This document shows positions 1 to 8,402 of a stretch of DNA of 60,173 bases, one piece after another; position 1 is the stretch's first letter, and every line of letters starts with the position of its first letter. Source of the DNA: Megasphaera hominis (GTDB lineage Bacteria; Bacillota; Negativicutes; Veillonellales; Megasphaeraceae). A program made the translations under genes and the position numbers. The notes beneath the pieces were generated by a model, which saw only the letters and a program-made list of their open reading frames with translations, made no database searches and was not told the DNA's origin. The DNA lies in contig NZ_JACOGK010000018.1 of the NCBI RefSeq assembly GCF_014269395.1, forward strand, positions 1-60,173. Direction: 5' to 3'.

Positions 1-134
1 TACTTCTCCAAGTTGATTCCCTCCATGAATCTGTTGAAAACCAACACCGGATCGCAAATATCCAGAAAATCTGAAATATATAGTGGCAAAATTGCCTGTT
101 TTGGTTTAGAATAATTAGTAGTTGAATTTTTCAT
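1..134 (-). mobile_element. IS1182-family transposase, N-terminal part, cut by window edge
   Basis: Minus-strand reading from ATG at 134 gives about 44 residues (MKNSTTNYSKPKQAILPLYI, then a segment ending FNRFMEGINLEKY). The pattern of a short basic lead, LPL, then DPV and a FxxxxxLxxxY helix is typical of the N-terminal InsH-like (DUF772) domain of IS1182/IS5-type transposases. The gene runs off the window, so it cannot be judged intact or broken. No terminal repeat is visible on this side apart from the hairpin at 157-198. Confidence 0.6.
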
Positions 135-156
135 TGGTTATGTAAATTTTACCACA

Positions 157-198
157 AAAGGAGGTCCGCTGACTCGAAAGAGTCGGTGGACCTCCTTT
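157..198. terminator. Strong GAAA-loop hairpin, probable bidirectional terminator or IS end
   Basis: A 19-bp stem (157-175 with 180-198, two G-T wobbles) closes a GAAA tetraloop and is flanked by AAA and TTT. It lies between the divergent transposase gene and cobU, upstream of the start codons of both. It may therefore insulate the cob operon from transcription out of the IS, or be part of the IS end. Confidence 0.6.
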
Positions 199-239
199 GT
201 TATTTGGGTCTGTGTTATTTCACAGCCCCTGTTTTTATT

Positions 240-267
240 TTGGCAGTACCTTTTCTTGTGGTATAAT
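240..267 (+). promoter_or_regulatory. Sigma-70 type promoter of the cob operon
   Basis: TTGGCA (240-245), a 16-bp spacer, then a perfect TATAAT (262-267). It lies 31 bases before the cobU start, which is preceded by AAAGGAGA (286-293). No cobalamin riboswitch box is visible between promoter and gene. Confidence 0.7.
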
Positions 268-298
268 ATCCCTAATCTTGTCTTGAAAGGAGAACAGT

Positions 299-877
299 AT
301 GGCGCATCTAGTTTTAGCTACCGGTGGTTCCCGCAGCGGGAAAAGTGAGTTTGCCGAACGGTACCTGGCTGCCTGTCCCGGCCGGCATGCCTACATAGCG
401 ACAGCCCGGGCGTTGGATGCAGAAATGAAAGCCCGCATTGACCGGCATCAGGCACGGCGGCCTGCAGCGTGGCAGACCTTTGAAGTGCCGTCAGGCCTCT
501 TGGGACAGCTGGATCATATTTTGGCACATGCCGATGCCTTGCTTATCGATTGTCTGACTCTCTATGTATCTAATTTTTTGCTGCAGCGTACAGCGCAGCC
601 TTTTGCAGACAGTATTGCAGAAGCCGAACATGAATGGGCGTTGGTTTTGCGTACGCTCAGGCAGAGTGGTGAAAAGACCATTGTGATCGTAACCGATGAA
701 GTGGGCTCGGGCATCGTGCCTATGGAACCTCTGAGCCGGCAGTACCGGGATCTGCTCGGCCTGCTGAATCAGCAAACGGCAGCGGCCGCCGATGAAGTGT
801 ATGTCAGCATCTGCGGTATTACGACGGAAATAAAAGCCAAGAGTGTACATCTGCCGCCGGTGGAGGACCATTCATGA
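299..877 (+). CDS. cobU: Adenosylcobinamide kinase / GTP:cobinamide-phosphate guanylyltransferase
   Basis: CobU phosphorylates adenosylcobinamide and then attaches GMP, activating the aminopropanol arm for joining to the lower ligand. The 192-residue protein has the N-terminal P-loop GGSRSGKS (residues 9-16), then IATARALDAEM and the RIDRHQARRP stretch typical of CobU, where the guanylylated histidine lies. Length is normal. The stop codon overlaps the start of cobS (ATGA), so the two are translationally coupled. Cytoplasmic. Confidence 0.93.
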   Translation: MAHLVLATGGSRSGKSEFAERYLAACPGRHAYIATARALDAEMKARIDRHQARRPAAWQTFEVPSGLLGQLDHILAHADALLIDCLTLYVSNFLLQRTAQPFADSIAEAEHEWALVLRTLRQSGEKTIVIVTDEVGSGIVPMEPLSRQYRDLLGLLNQQTAAAADEVYVSICGITTEIKAKSVHLPPVEDHS

Positions 878-1614
878 CACGCTTCCTCATTGCCCTGCAA
901 TTTCTGTCACGGATCCACCTGGCCAAGCAAACGGTGTGGACGAATGAAGCCTTTGGCGGTTCCCTGTGTTATTTTCCCTTAGTTGGCACGGTCATTGGCG
1001 CCATTCTCTGCCTGCTTTGGTGGTTCTTTTCCTTTGCCTTTTCCGGTCTCTATCTCGCTGTTTGTATCGTAGCTGCCTGGTTTTTGCTTACGGGCGGCCT
1101 CCATGCCGATGGCTTTATGGATACAGCGGACGGACTTTTTTCCGGGCGCAGCCGTGAACGCATGCTGGAAATACTAAAAGACAGCCGTGTCGGGGCGAAT
1201 GGCGTCATGGCCTTTTTTCTCCTGGCGATACTGAAGATTTGCTTTCTCGCTAATGTAAACGGCCCCTTAGCGTATGTGGTTCTTTTAGGCGTACCTGCGG
1301 CCGCCCGCTACGGGACCCTCATCAGTGTTCTCGAATTTCCCTATGCCCGCGAAGAAGGGCTGGGCAAAGCCTTTGCCCGCTATGCCCCGGCCCATACGCT
1401 ATTCTGGGGTTTCTTGGCAGCCTTAGTGCCTGTCCTTGCCGGCACCTGGTATTATCTCATCCTCTTAGGGGCTGCCATGCTGACCAGTCTGGCAGCTAAC
1501 ACGTATATTACACGCCATTTAGGCGGCGTTACAGGCGATACCTATGGGGCTGTCACAGAGCTCACGGAATTAGTGCTCTTAGGAATGAGTGCCAGCCTGC
1601 ACGGTATCCTATAA
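874..1614 (+). CDS. cobS: Cobalamin synthase (adenosylcobinamide-GDP ribazoletransferase)
   Basis: CobS is the membrane enzyme that joins adenosylcobinamide-GDP to alpha-ribazole or its phosphate to form the cobamide. The 246 residues contain several hydrophobic helices, the family motif GGLHADGFMDTADGLFSG (about residues 74-91) with its acidic metal-binding residues, and the following KDSRVGANG. Start chosen at the ATG overlapping the cobU stop. Partner of cobU and the phosphatase gene that follows; cobT is not in the window. Confidence 0.93.
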   Translation: MTRFLIALQFLSRIHLAKQTVWTNEAFGGSLCYFPLVGTVIGAILCLLWWFFSFAFSGLYLAVCIVAAWFLLTGGLHADGFMDTADGLFSGRSRERMLEILKDSRVGANGVMAFFLLAILKICFLANVNGPLAYVVLLGVPAAARYGTLISVLEFPYAREEGLGKAFARYAPAHTLFWGFLAALVPVLAGTWYYLILLGAAMLTSLAANTYITRHLGGVTGDTYGAVTELTELVLLGMSASLHGIL

Positions 1615-1629
1615 GAAAGGAAGTAATGT

Positions 1630-2289
1630 ATGATCAAATTATATTTGGTTCGTCATGGTGAAACGGAAGGAAATGCCCAGCAATGGTTCCAGGGATCGTC
1701 GGATATCCCTTTAAATGAAACTGGACTAGAACAGGCCCGGCGTCTCAGTACCTTTATGAAACCGGTCCATTTTGATGGTATCTATGCCAGCCCCTTATCG
1801 CGGGCGAAAAAAACGGCAGAAATTATTGCAGCACCGCATGGGCTGACGGTACAAACCTATGCGGAACTACAGGAAATTAGTTTTGGCGTTTGGGAGCGGC
1901 ATACATACGATCAAATTACAAAACGCTGGCCCGGTGAAATCGAGGCCTTTTATGCCTCAGAAGGAAAACTGAGAGCCCGCGGTGGTGAATCCTTTTTGGA
2001 AGTTCGCGATCGCATTACGAGGAAGACAAAGGAAATTCTGGCACAACATACAGAGGGTGATTCGGTCCTCATCGTTTCTCATGGTGCGGCCATCCGTTGC
2101 CTTCTTTTTGGCCTCTTAGAGCTGGATTTTCGCAAACTCTGGTGCTTCCAGCAGTATAATACAGCCTTTACGATTATTGAATACTATGGCAATCGCAGCG
2201 TCATGACGCTCATGAATTGTACCCAGCATTTAGAAGGTATGCCAGGCTACGAGCCCCAATGGGTAGGCAGCCAGCATACGGTCATGTAG
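1630..2289 (+). CDS. cobC: Histidine phosphatase, probable alpha-ribazole-5'-phosphate phosphatase (CobC-like)
   Basis: A 219-residue histidine (phosphoglycerate-mutase type) phosphatase with the catalytic LVRHGETEGN (residues 6-15) and a second histidine in SHGAAIRCLL near residue 157. Position right after cobU-cobS argues for removal of the 5'-phosphate from alpha-ribazole phosphate or from the cobamide phosphate. The family is broad, so a general phosphatase role cannot be excluded from sequence alone. RBS AAAGGAAG upstream. Confidence 0.8.
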   Translation: MIKLYLVRHGETEGNAQQWFQGSSDIPLNETGLEQARRLSTFMKPVHFDGIYASPLSRAKKTAEIIAAPHGLTVQTYAELQEISFGVWERHTYDQITKRWPGEIEAFYASEGKLRARGGESFLEVRDRITRKTKEILAQHTEGDSVLIVSHGAAIRCLLFGLLELDFRKLWCFQQYNTAFTIIEYYGNRSVMTLMNCTQHLEGMPGYEPQWVGSQHTVM

Positions 2290-2297
2290 GAGGAGCT

Positions 2298-3020
2298 ATG
2301 AAAGGAACTATGCGCCTGGACAAAATGCTGGGCCACAGCGGCTATGGCACGCGCCGGGAAATTAAAGAATTGTGCCGTAGCGGTGTCGTTCGTGTTGCCG
2401 ATTGTGTCGTTAAAGACAGCAGTGCCAAAATAGACCCGCAGCAGGACGTCGTCACCGTCCGGGGGGAACGCGTGCTGTATGAAGAGTTCTCCTATGTCAT
2501 GCTTTACAAGCCGGCTGGCATCCTTTCGGCGACGACAGACCGTATGGCACGGACGGTTCTTGATCTCCTGCCGCAGGAATTTTCCGGTGCCGGCCTCTTT
2601 CCTGTAGGACGTCTCGATAAGGATACGACAGGTCTCTTGCTGCTCACGAATAACGGCGACTGGGCCCACCGCATAACAGCCCCGAAAAAACATGTAAACA
2701 AGGTATATAAGGCGACTGTAAGCGGCACGATTCCGGCTGATGTGGATGCCCGTTTTCAGAGCTCGTTGGTGCTCGACGATGGCCTCGTCTGCCTGCCTGC
2801 CCGGGCGGTTCCCAGTGGTGCGCAAGAGCTTACAATCACGGTACAGGAAGGGAAATTCCATCAGGTCAAGCGCATGTGCGCTGCCGTGGGCCTTACCGTA
2901 GAAGCCCTGGAACGATTGTCCATCGGTGCCCTGGTATTGGATCCCAGCCTGACACCTGGCCAATGGCGCCGCCTGACGGAAAGGGAAAAAGAAGCCGTTT
3001 TTATACAGCCTGACCCGTAA
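2298..3020 (+). CDS. rsuA: 16S rRNA pseudouridine synthase, RsuA/RluB family
   Basis: 240 residues from ATG 2298, chosen because AGGAGG (2288-2293) is correctly spaced; an in-frame upstream extension overlaps the phosphatase gene and carries no family sequence. An N-terminal S4 RNA-binding domain (RLDKMLGHSGYGTRREIKEL) is followed by the catalytic domain with GRLDKDTTGLLLLTNNG, where the Asp is the catalytic base of pseudouridine synthases. It probably modifies a single uridine in small-subunit rRNA. It is cotranscribed with the cob genes by spacing, without an obvious functional link. Confidence 0.85.
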   Translation: MKGTMRLDKMLGHSGYGTRREIKELCRSGVVRVADCVVKDSSAKIDPQQDVVTVRGERVLYEEFSYVMLYKPAGILSATTDRMARTVLDLLPQEFSGAGLFPVGRLDKDTTGLLLLTNNGDWAHRITAPKKHVNKVYKATVSGTIPADVDARFQSSLVLDDGLVCLPARAVPSGAQELTITVQEGKFHQVKRMCAAVGLTVEALERLSIGALVLDPSLTPGQWRRLTEREKEAVFIQPDP

Positions 3021-3077
3021 GAAAGGCATTTTTGTGCACCTATGACGGGTATTTGAGAAAAAACGGCAGTTTTTTCC

Positions 3078-3106
3078 TTTTCAAGGGGTACTATATATGA
3101 TATGAT
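3078..3106 (+). promoter_or_regulatory. Candidate promoter of the Xaa-Pro peptidase-efp unit
   Basis: TTTTCA (3078-3083), 17-bp spacer, TATGAT (3101-3106) in the 110-base AT-rich gap before the peptidase. Four and five of six consensus matches respectively. Confidence 0.4.
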
Positions 3107-3137
3107 AAGTTGTAAAATAAAAAATTAGGTGATGAAC

Positions 3138-4205
3138 ATGATTGGAGAAAGACTCGTCCGTTTGCGTACGTTTTTGCAGGCACAGCAGGCAGACGGAATA
3201 ATCGTGATGCAACCTGAAAACCTCCGCTATTTTAGCGGTTTTACCGGTGGCGAAGGCGCCTTGGTTGTGACGAGTAAAGTGGCTGTCCTCTGGACAGATT
3301 CGCGTTATACGGAACAGGCAGGCAGTCAGTCCGGAAGCTGGTATACCATTTCTAACCACCAAGGCCGGCTGACAGCGTGTATGGCGCAGACGCTGAATGA
3401 TGCAGGCGTACAGCACGTGTTGTACGAAAGCAATTTTCTGACGCATTTTGCCTATGAACAGATTGCGTCGCAAACGTCATGCCGTTTTACCGGGTTAAAC
3501 CTGAACGTCCTGCGGGCCGTAAAGGAACCTTATGAATTGGCGGCTACGCGTAAAGCCAGTGCTATTGCTGACAAAGCCTTTGCTGAATTGCTGCCTTTTA
3601 TCAGGCCCGGTGTGACAGAAAAGGAACTGGGCGCACGCCTGGAAAGCAATATGCTCTTAGCCGGATCTGAAGAAAAATCGTTTACGACGATTGTCGCTTC
3701 CGGTGTCCGGTCTTCCATGCCCCACGGTACGGCCAGTCCCAAGGTCATTGAAAAAGGCGACTTCGTGACCTTTGATTTCGGCGCCGTATGGGAGGGGTAT
3801 CATTCCGATATTACCAGGACGGTCGTCGTTGGGAAAGCCAGCGATGAACAGAAAGCGTTTTATCAGATGATTTTGGAAGCCCAGCAGTTAGGCGTTGCTG
3901 CCGTACGGGCAGGCGCGCTGAAAAAGGATATTGATGGACTTGTACGGGATTTCTTTGCCAAACATGATCGGGCCCAGTATTTCACACATGCCCTGGGGCA
4001 TGGCACAGGCCTGGAAATTCACGAAGAACCCGTTTTGGCACCGTGTAGTTCCGGTGTCCTTGCAGAGAATATGATAGTCACGGTAGAACCGGGGCTGTAC
4101 ATAGAAGGCAAATATGGCGTCCGCATAGAGGATTCCGTTGCCGTTACAGCTGATGGCTGTGAAATTTTGACTAAAACACCCAAAGAATTAATGGAGCTGT
4201 TATAG
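3138..4205 (+). CDS. Xaa-Pro aminopeptidase / M24 family metallopeptidase
   Basis: A 355-residue M24B peptidase that removes N-terminal residues before proline. The N-terminal creatinase-like domain (about 1-125) is followed by the pita-bread catalytic domain with metal ligands visible as DFG (TFDFGAVWEGYHSDITRT), HALGHGTGLEIHE, VEPG and the C-terminal VRIEDSVAVT. Start ATG 3138 sits 8 bases after TTAGG; in-frame GTG 3129 and ATG 3132 overlap that ribosome site and are less likely. Directly upstream of efp, an arrangement common in Firmicutes and suggestive of proline-linked peptide turnover. Confidence 0.9.
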   Translation: MIGERLVRLRTFLQAQQADGIIVMQPENLRYFSGFTGGEGALVVTSKVAVLWTDSRYTEQAGSQSGSWYTISNHQGRLTACMAQTLNDAGVQHVLYESNFLTHFAYEQIASQTSCRFTGLNLNVLRAVKEPYELAATRKASAIADKAFAELLPFIRPGVTEKELGARLESNMLLAGSEEKSFTTIVASGVRSSMPHGTASPKVIEKGDFVTFDFGAVWEGYHSDITRTVVVGKASDEQKAFYQMILEAQQLGVAAVRAGALKKDIDGLVRDFFAKHDRAQYFTHALGHGTGLEIHEEPVLAPCSSGVLAENMIVTVEPGLYIEGKYGVRIEDSVAVTADGCEILTKTPKELMELL

Positions 4206-4218
4206 GAGGAGTTAAAAG

Positions 4219-4776
4219 ATGATTACGAGTAATGATTTCAGACCAGGTGTAACGATTGAAATTGATGGCCAGGTATGGCAGGTTGTCGAATTTCAGCATG
4301 TAAAACCGGGCAAAGGCGCCGCTTTTGTTCGTGCTAAAATTAAAAACCTGGAAACGGGTTCGGTAGTTGAACGTACGTGGAATGCTGGCGAAAAAGTACA
4401 GGAAGGTCATGTAGACCGCCGTCAGATGCAGTACCTCTATGAAAATGAAGGCATGTACTGTTTCATGGATAACGAAACGTACGAACAGATCGAATTGAAC
4501 AAGGAAAGCCTTGGCACAGCTGTTAACTTCCTGAAAGAAGACATGACCGTATCGGTTATGCTCTTTAAAGGCAAGGTTATCGGCATCGATTTGCCGGCTG
4601 CCGTAGAACTCAAAGTAGTAGAAACGGACCCGGGCGTACGTGGCGATACAGCAACAGGTGGCAGCAAACCGGCTACACTGGAAACTGGCTATGTCGTAAA
4701 AGTGCCGCTCTTCATCAACGAAGGCGAAGTTCTCCAAATCGATACCCGTACAGGAAACTATATTGGCAGAGCATAA
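4219..4776 (+). CDS. efp: Translation elongation factor P
   Basis: EF-P relieves ribosome stalling at polyproline stretches. The 185-residue length and three OB/KOW-like beta domains are standard: [18 protein letters not shown] near residue 22 carries the loop lysine (GKGA) that some bacteria modify, and the C-terminal [21 protein letters not shown] is the EF-P signature. RBS GGAGGAG upstream. It ends 17 bases before a strong terminator. Confidence 0.97.
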   Translation: MITSNDFRPGVTIEIDGQVWQVVEFQHVKPGKGAAFVRAKIKNLETGSVVERTWNAGEKVQEGHVDRRQMQYLYENEGMYCFMDNETYEQIELNKESLGTAVNFLKEDMTVSVMLFKGKVIGIDLPAAVELKVVETDPGVRGDTATGGSKPATLETGYVVKVPLFINEGEVLQIDTRTGNYIGRA

Positions 4777-4787
4777 GGTCAGTTAAC

Positions 4788-4816
4788 TTGCAAGGGGCTG
4801 TCGTAAGAAGTAGAAT
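4788..4816 (+). promoter_or_regulatory. Candidate promoter of the asp23-nusB operon, embedded in a terminator arm
   Basis: TTGCAA (4788-4793), exactly 17 bases, TAGAAT (4811-4816). The expected start point near 4823 lies within the right arm of the terminator hairpin, so RNA starting here would lack the left arm and could not form the terminator. This would explain how the next operon is expressed although only 18 bases separate the U-tract from its first codon. Confidence 0.45.
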
Positions 4817-4840
4817 GCTTCTTGCGCCGGCTCCTTTTTT
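4794..4840 (+). terminator. Intrinsic terminator after efp
   Basis: Two-part stem: GGGGCTG (4794-4800) with CGGCTCC (4828-4834), and GTAAGAAG (4803-4810) with CTTCTTGC (4818-4825), closed by a 7-base loop and followed by six T (4835-4840). Confidence 0.8.
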
Positions 4841-4858
4841 ATCAATAAGGGAGCTGTC

Positions 4859-5236
4859 ATGGAAACGACAAAGCAAAATGCCCTGGGCAGTATACATATT
4901 ACAGATAAAGCCATCTCAGCTATTGCCTCCCAAACAGCCCTATCTATACGGCACGTCTGCGGTCTGGAGGCGAATCTGGCCGAAGCGGCGGCACAGCGCC
5001 TGGGCCGGGGCAGCCTGAGCCGCGGTTCCGATACGGTACTGGCAGGGAATGAAGCAGAAATTACAGTGCGTCTCATTGTCTCCGGTGGCTGCCGCATTCC
5101 CGACATAGCCCTGCAAGTGCAAAAAGCAGTCAAGGAAGCGGTAGAACGGCTGACCGGGTGTACAGTGAGTGCAGTGAATGTCATGGTTACAGGCATCACG
5201 TTTCCGGCAGACGGAGCAGAGGAGGCGCGGCCATGA
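4859..5236 (+). CDS. Asp23/Gls24 family envelope-stress-type protein, first copy
   Basis: 125 residues with the Asp23/DUF322 layout: GSIHITDKAISAIASQTA, a central GGCRIPDIALQVQKAVKEAVE helix and a C-terminal VSAVNVMVTGI strand. In Gram-positive bacteria these small cytoplasmic or membrane-associated proteins affect envelope homeostasis; the exact function here is unknown. It starts only 18 bases after the efp terminator and overlaps the second copy by four bases (ATGA). Confidence 0.8.
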   Translation: METTKQNALGSIHITDKAISAIASQTALSIRHVCGLEANLAEAAAQRLGRGSLSRGSDTVLAGNEAEITVRLIVSGGCRIPDIALQVQKAVKEAVERLTGCTVSAVNVMVTGITFPADGAEEARP

Positions 5237-5535
5237 CGGAAATGGAAGAACAGGTAGAGTATATTGTCCCCAACACGGTATATGAACAATTGGTAACGAT
5301 GGCTTTGCGGGAGATTCCCGGCGTGGCAGGCACGCGGGGCCGCGGCATCGTCGTACGCCGTGCCGGCGAAGCCTTGGCAGTAGAAGTCCATATTGCCGGT
5401 TATTTTGGTGATAATCTGGAACAACTGGCCCTTACGGTACAGCAGCATGTAAGTACTGCCTTAGAAACTATGGGCGAACCGGAATCCCTGGCCGTCCAGG
5501 TAACGATTGAAGATCTTGTTTTAAAGGAAAAATAG
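5233..5535 (+). CDS. Asp23/Gls24 family protein, second copy
   Basis: 100 residues from the ATG at 5233 that overlaps the preceding stop. The order VEYIVPNTVYEQLVTMALRE, then GRGIVVRRAGEALAVEVHIA, then LEQLALTVQQHVSTALETMG and VQVTIEDLVL repeats the alpha/beta plan of the first copy but is shorter and diverged, so the pair is probably an old tandem duplication that may form a heteromer. Coupled to the first copy and followed closely by nusB. Confidence 0.75.
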   Translation: MTEMEEQVEYIVPNTVYEQLVTMALREIPGVAGTRGRGIVVRRAGEALAVEVHIAGYFGDNLEQLALTVQQHVSTALETMGEPESLAVQVTIEDLVLKEK

Positions 5536-5544
5536 GAGGCTTTT

Positions 5545-6000
5545 GTGAGCAAACATACAAAAGGAACCCGGCATAGAGCCCGGCAGCGGGCCTTGGAAAT
5601 TCTCTTTTCCCGGGAGTTCCACGAAGAAAACGATATACAATACGCAGAAAATGAAATTTTGCGCAGCGGCGCAGCGGAAGATGAAACAGACGACGAAGTA
5701 GTCTTAGCTGCTGAAAACGAATACTGCGAATACTTGGTGACCACTACGACAGCCCATGTGGCTGAATTTGACGCGATTATTCAGTCCTTGTCAAAAAAAT
5801 GGGATTTATCCCAGATTAACCGGGCGAACAAGAACATCATGCGCCTGGCCCTGTGCGAACTTATCTATCCGAAGGAAGCAGGGCTGGCGGCTTCTATTGT
5901 CATCAATGAAGCTATCGTGCTGGCTCGGGAATATAGTGATGATCAGTCTGCCCGTTTCGTCAATGGGATTCTGGGCGCTTATACGAAGGAACGAGCCTGA
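5545..6000 (+). CDS. nusB: Transcription antitermination protein NusB
   Basis: 151 residues; GTG start 5545 is set by AGGAGG at 5534-5539. RHRARQRALEILF at the N-terminus and the C-terminal SIVINEAIVLAREYSDDQSARFVNGILGA are the NusB signature. NusB binds boxA RNA with NusE (S10) in rRNA antitermination. The stop codon overlaps the next start (TGATG). Confidence 0.95.
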   Translation: MSKHTKGTRHRARQRALEILFSREFHEENDIQYAENEILRSGAAEDETDDEVVLAAENEYCEYLVTTTTAHVAEFDAIIQSLSKKWDLSQINRANKNIMRLALCELIYPKEAGLAASIVINEAIVLAREYSDDQSARFVNGILGAYTKERA

Positions 6001-6956
6001 TGGATCTGTACCTGGGATTGGATACGAGCTGTTACACTACGTCTGTATGTGCCGTCACGGCTGACGGACGCATCGTCGGCGATGAACGGATTATCCTTTC
6101 TGTTTCTGCCGGTGGCCGGGGCTTGTCCCAGTCAAATATGGTCTACCAGCATACGCGCAACATGCCTCTTCTTATGGAACGGCTGGCGCCGCGTTTGGCA
6201 GGCCATACGATCCGGGCCATTGCCGTCACGAGTCAGCCACGGCGCCGGGAAGACAGCTATATGCCGGCCTTTTTGGCCGGTTTGGGCTGTGCCCGTTCTT
6301 TGGCAGCTGTACTGGCTGTGCCCCTCTATACGATCAGTCATCAGGAAAACCATCTCCTGGCGGTCCTGCGCAGCCGCAATACCATTCCGGACCGGCCTTT
6401 TTATGGCCTCCATCTTTCTGGTGGTACGACCGATCTGGTCCGGGCTGTTCCTGATGCGGACGGTCTGGCGATTACCCGTGTAGGCGGCACCAGTGATATC
6501 AGTGCCGGCCAGTTTATCGACCGCGTAGGCGTTGCCCTGGGCCTGCCCTTTCCGGCAGGCGTACACCTGGAAACGTTGGCCCGTCAGTGCACGGAACACG
6601 TCAAGGGCAGCCACGTCTTTTGCCGTGACGGGGAACTCAGTTTTTCCGGTCCCGAATCACAGGCCCAGCGTTCCATTGCCCAAGGTGATGTGGATCCGGC
6701 ACGCTGCAGTGCCTGGACCCTGGCGACGGTATGGCGCGGGCTGGAAATCCTTCTTGATCAATGCGGCGCTAGCGCCATGCAGCAGTTGGCCGCTGCCGGC
6801 GGAGTCATGAGCAACGGCTTTTTGCGTCAAAAACTAACTGCCTATTGCCACCGTCATGACGTAGAATTGCTCCTGGCAGAAGACGGATTTAGTGCCGACA
6901 ATGCGTCAGGCGCTGCTTTTTGGGCGGCCTGGCAGGAAAGGAAGAAAAGCGTATGA
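6000..6956 (+). CDS. Kae1/TsaD-like ASKHA-fold protein (paralogue, function not certain)
   Basis: 318 residues resembling the tRNA t6A enzyme TsaD: YLGLDTSCYTTSVCAV at the N-terminus, a metal-site-like SHQENH (H114 and H118), LSGGTTDLVR, and a C-terminal AAAGGVMSNGFLRQKL. It is shorter and more diverged than true TsaD, with loss of the canonical HMEGH loop wording. It is therefore more likely a second, specialised member of the family than the t6A enzyme itself. It sits between nusB and xseA, overlapping both by a few bases. Confidence 0.7.
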   Translation: MDLYLGLDTSCYTTSVCAVTADGRIVGDERIILSVSAGGRGLSQSNMVYQHTRNMPLLMERLAPRLAGHTIRAIAVTSQPRRREDSYMPAFLAGLGCARSLAAVLAVPLYTISHQENHLLAVLRSRNTIPDRPFYGLHLSGGTTDLVRAVPDADGLAITRVGGTSDISAGQFIDRVGVALGLPFPAGVHLETLARQCTEHVKGSHVFCRDGELSFSGPESQAQRSIAQGDVDPARCSAWTLATVWRGLEILLDQCGASAMQQLAAAGGVMSNGFLRQKLTAYCHRHDVELLLAEDGFSADNASGAAFWAAWQERKKSV

Positions 6957-8170
6957 ACATGAAATACGCGTCTGTTACTGAGGTCGTACGGCGTATCAAG
7001 GACGACCTCATGCAGGATTATCGCCTGCAAAGCGTAGCTATGGAAGGCAACATTATTGGCCTGAAGCGTGCGTCGAATGGCCATTATTATATGAATTTAC
7101 ATGATGAGCAGTGCTCTATCCGGGCCATTTTGTTCCGCAGCCGTGTGGGCCGGTCCATGGATACTGTACGCGAAGGCGATCATGTTATCGTTATCGGTGC
7201 TGTCAATGTATATGAAAAAGGCGGTACCGTTTCTTTTATTATAGAAAAGCTCTTTGCCCAGGGTATGGGCAGCTTGCAGCAGCAGTACGAACAAATCAAG
7301 GCGAAGCTCTATGAAGAAGGTTATTTTGCACCGGAGCATAAGCAGCCTATTCCCCGCTTCCCCTGGACTGTCGGCGTCCTTACGTCGGCCACGGGTGCTG
7401 TTCTCCATGATATTCATAAGATTGCAGCCGAGCGGAATCCCTATGTGGAAATTCGTCTGCTGCCCATTCCCGTCCAGGGGAAGGGCGCTGAAAAGACCAT
7501 TGCCGTGGCGCTGAAAAAGGCCGGAGCAGATACGTCTCTGGATGTACTGATTTTGGCACGGGGCGGCGGCTCTATGGAAGATTTGTGGTGTTTTAACAGC
7601 CCCGACGTAGTCAAGGCTATTTATGCGGCGAAGGTGCCGGTTATTACAGCCATTGGCCATGAAACGGATACGACCCTGGCTGACTACGCTGCTGATGTAC
7701 GGGCGGCAACGCCTACCCACGCGGCAGAACTGGCCTTTCCCGATTTTGCGGAAATCCAAATGGAAGTAGCCGATTTAGCCGACCGGGCCTACCAATCGGT
7801 TGTCCTGCGCTTAGAACGGTGGGAACGGGACGTGGCGCGGACGAAAGCCCAGCTGCAGCCGCGGCGGTACGATGAATTTTTACAGCTGAAAAGGGCGGCT
7901 GTAGACCATCTCGTCAGTCTGGCAAAGCAGCAGTTTGATCTGACCCTTACCCGCCAGAGCGGACAGGTGGCGGCACTGACCGCTTCCCTGAAGGCCATGA
8001 ACCCTGCTGAGCTCGTACGCAAGGGCTATGGCCAGCTCGAGCAGGAGGGTACGATCCTTACGGCACTGTCAGCCCTGCAGGTAGATAAACCCCTGCGCAT
8101 TCACGTGACGGAAGGTACCATAACAACTGAGGTAAAAGAGGTGACCACACATGGCAGGAAGCAACACTAA
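6953..8170 (+). CDS. xseA: Exodeoxyribonuclease VII large subunit
   Basis: 405 residues from ATG 6953, which overlaps the previous stop. An N-terminal OB-fold (VTEVVRRIKDDLMQDYRLQSV..HYYMNLHDE) is followed by the catalytic core with TSATGAVLHDIHKIAAERNP, LARGGGSMEDLWCFN and ITAIGHETDTTLADYAAD, then a long coiled coil. With XseB it degrades single-stranded DNA in the cytoplasm. It overlaps xseB by 20 bases. Confidence 0.95.
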   Translation: MNMKYASVTEVVRRIKDDLMQDYRLQSVAMEGNIIGLKRASNGHYYMNLHDEQCSIRAILFRSRVGRSMDTVREGDHVIVIGAVNVYEKGGTVSFIIEKLFAQGMGSLQQQYEQIKAKLYEEGYFAPEHKQPIPRFPWTVGVLTSATGAVLHDIHKIAAERNPYVEIRLLPIPVQGKGAEKTIAVALKKAGADTSLDVLILARGGGSMEDLWCFNSPDVVKAIYAAKVPVITAIGHETDTTLADYAADVRAATPTHAAELAFPDFAEIQMEVADLADRAYQSVVLRLERWERDVARTKAQLQPRRYDEFLQLKRAAVDHLVSLAKQQFDLTLTRQSGQVAALTASLKAMNPAELVRKGYGQLEQEGTILTALSALQVDKPLRIHVTEGTITTEVKEVTTHGRKQH

Positions 8171-8402
8171 ATTAAAGAATTTCGAAACGAATTATGCGAA
8201 ACTGGAAGAAATGGTCCAGGCTTTGGAAGCGCCGGATCTGACGCTGCAGGAATCGCTCGATTTGTTTGAAAAGGCTATTAAATTATCGCAGGCCTGTGAA
8301 AGCGCGCTGGAATATGCCAGACAACGGGCACAGGCTTTGGCCGATGTGCAGGCGGAACATACGCTTTCCGGTACAACGGAAGAAGGGACCTTGGATTTAT
8401 GA
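8151..8402 (+). CDS. xseB: Exodeoxyribonuclease VII small subunit
   Basis: 83 residues: FETNYAKLEEMVQALEAPDL, then LTLQESLDLFEKAIKLSQAC, the conserved two-helix plan that binds several copies onto the XseA coiled coil. Start inside xseA, stop overlapping ispA (ATGA), so the three genes are tightly coupled. Confidence 0.93.
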   Translation: MAGSNTKLKNFETNYAKLEEMVQALEAPDLTLQESLDLFEKAIKLSQACESALEYARQRAQALADVQAEHTLSGTTEEGTLDL

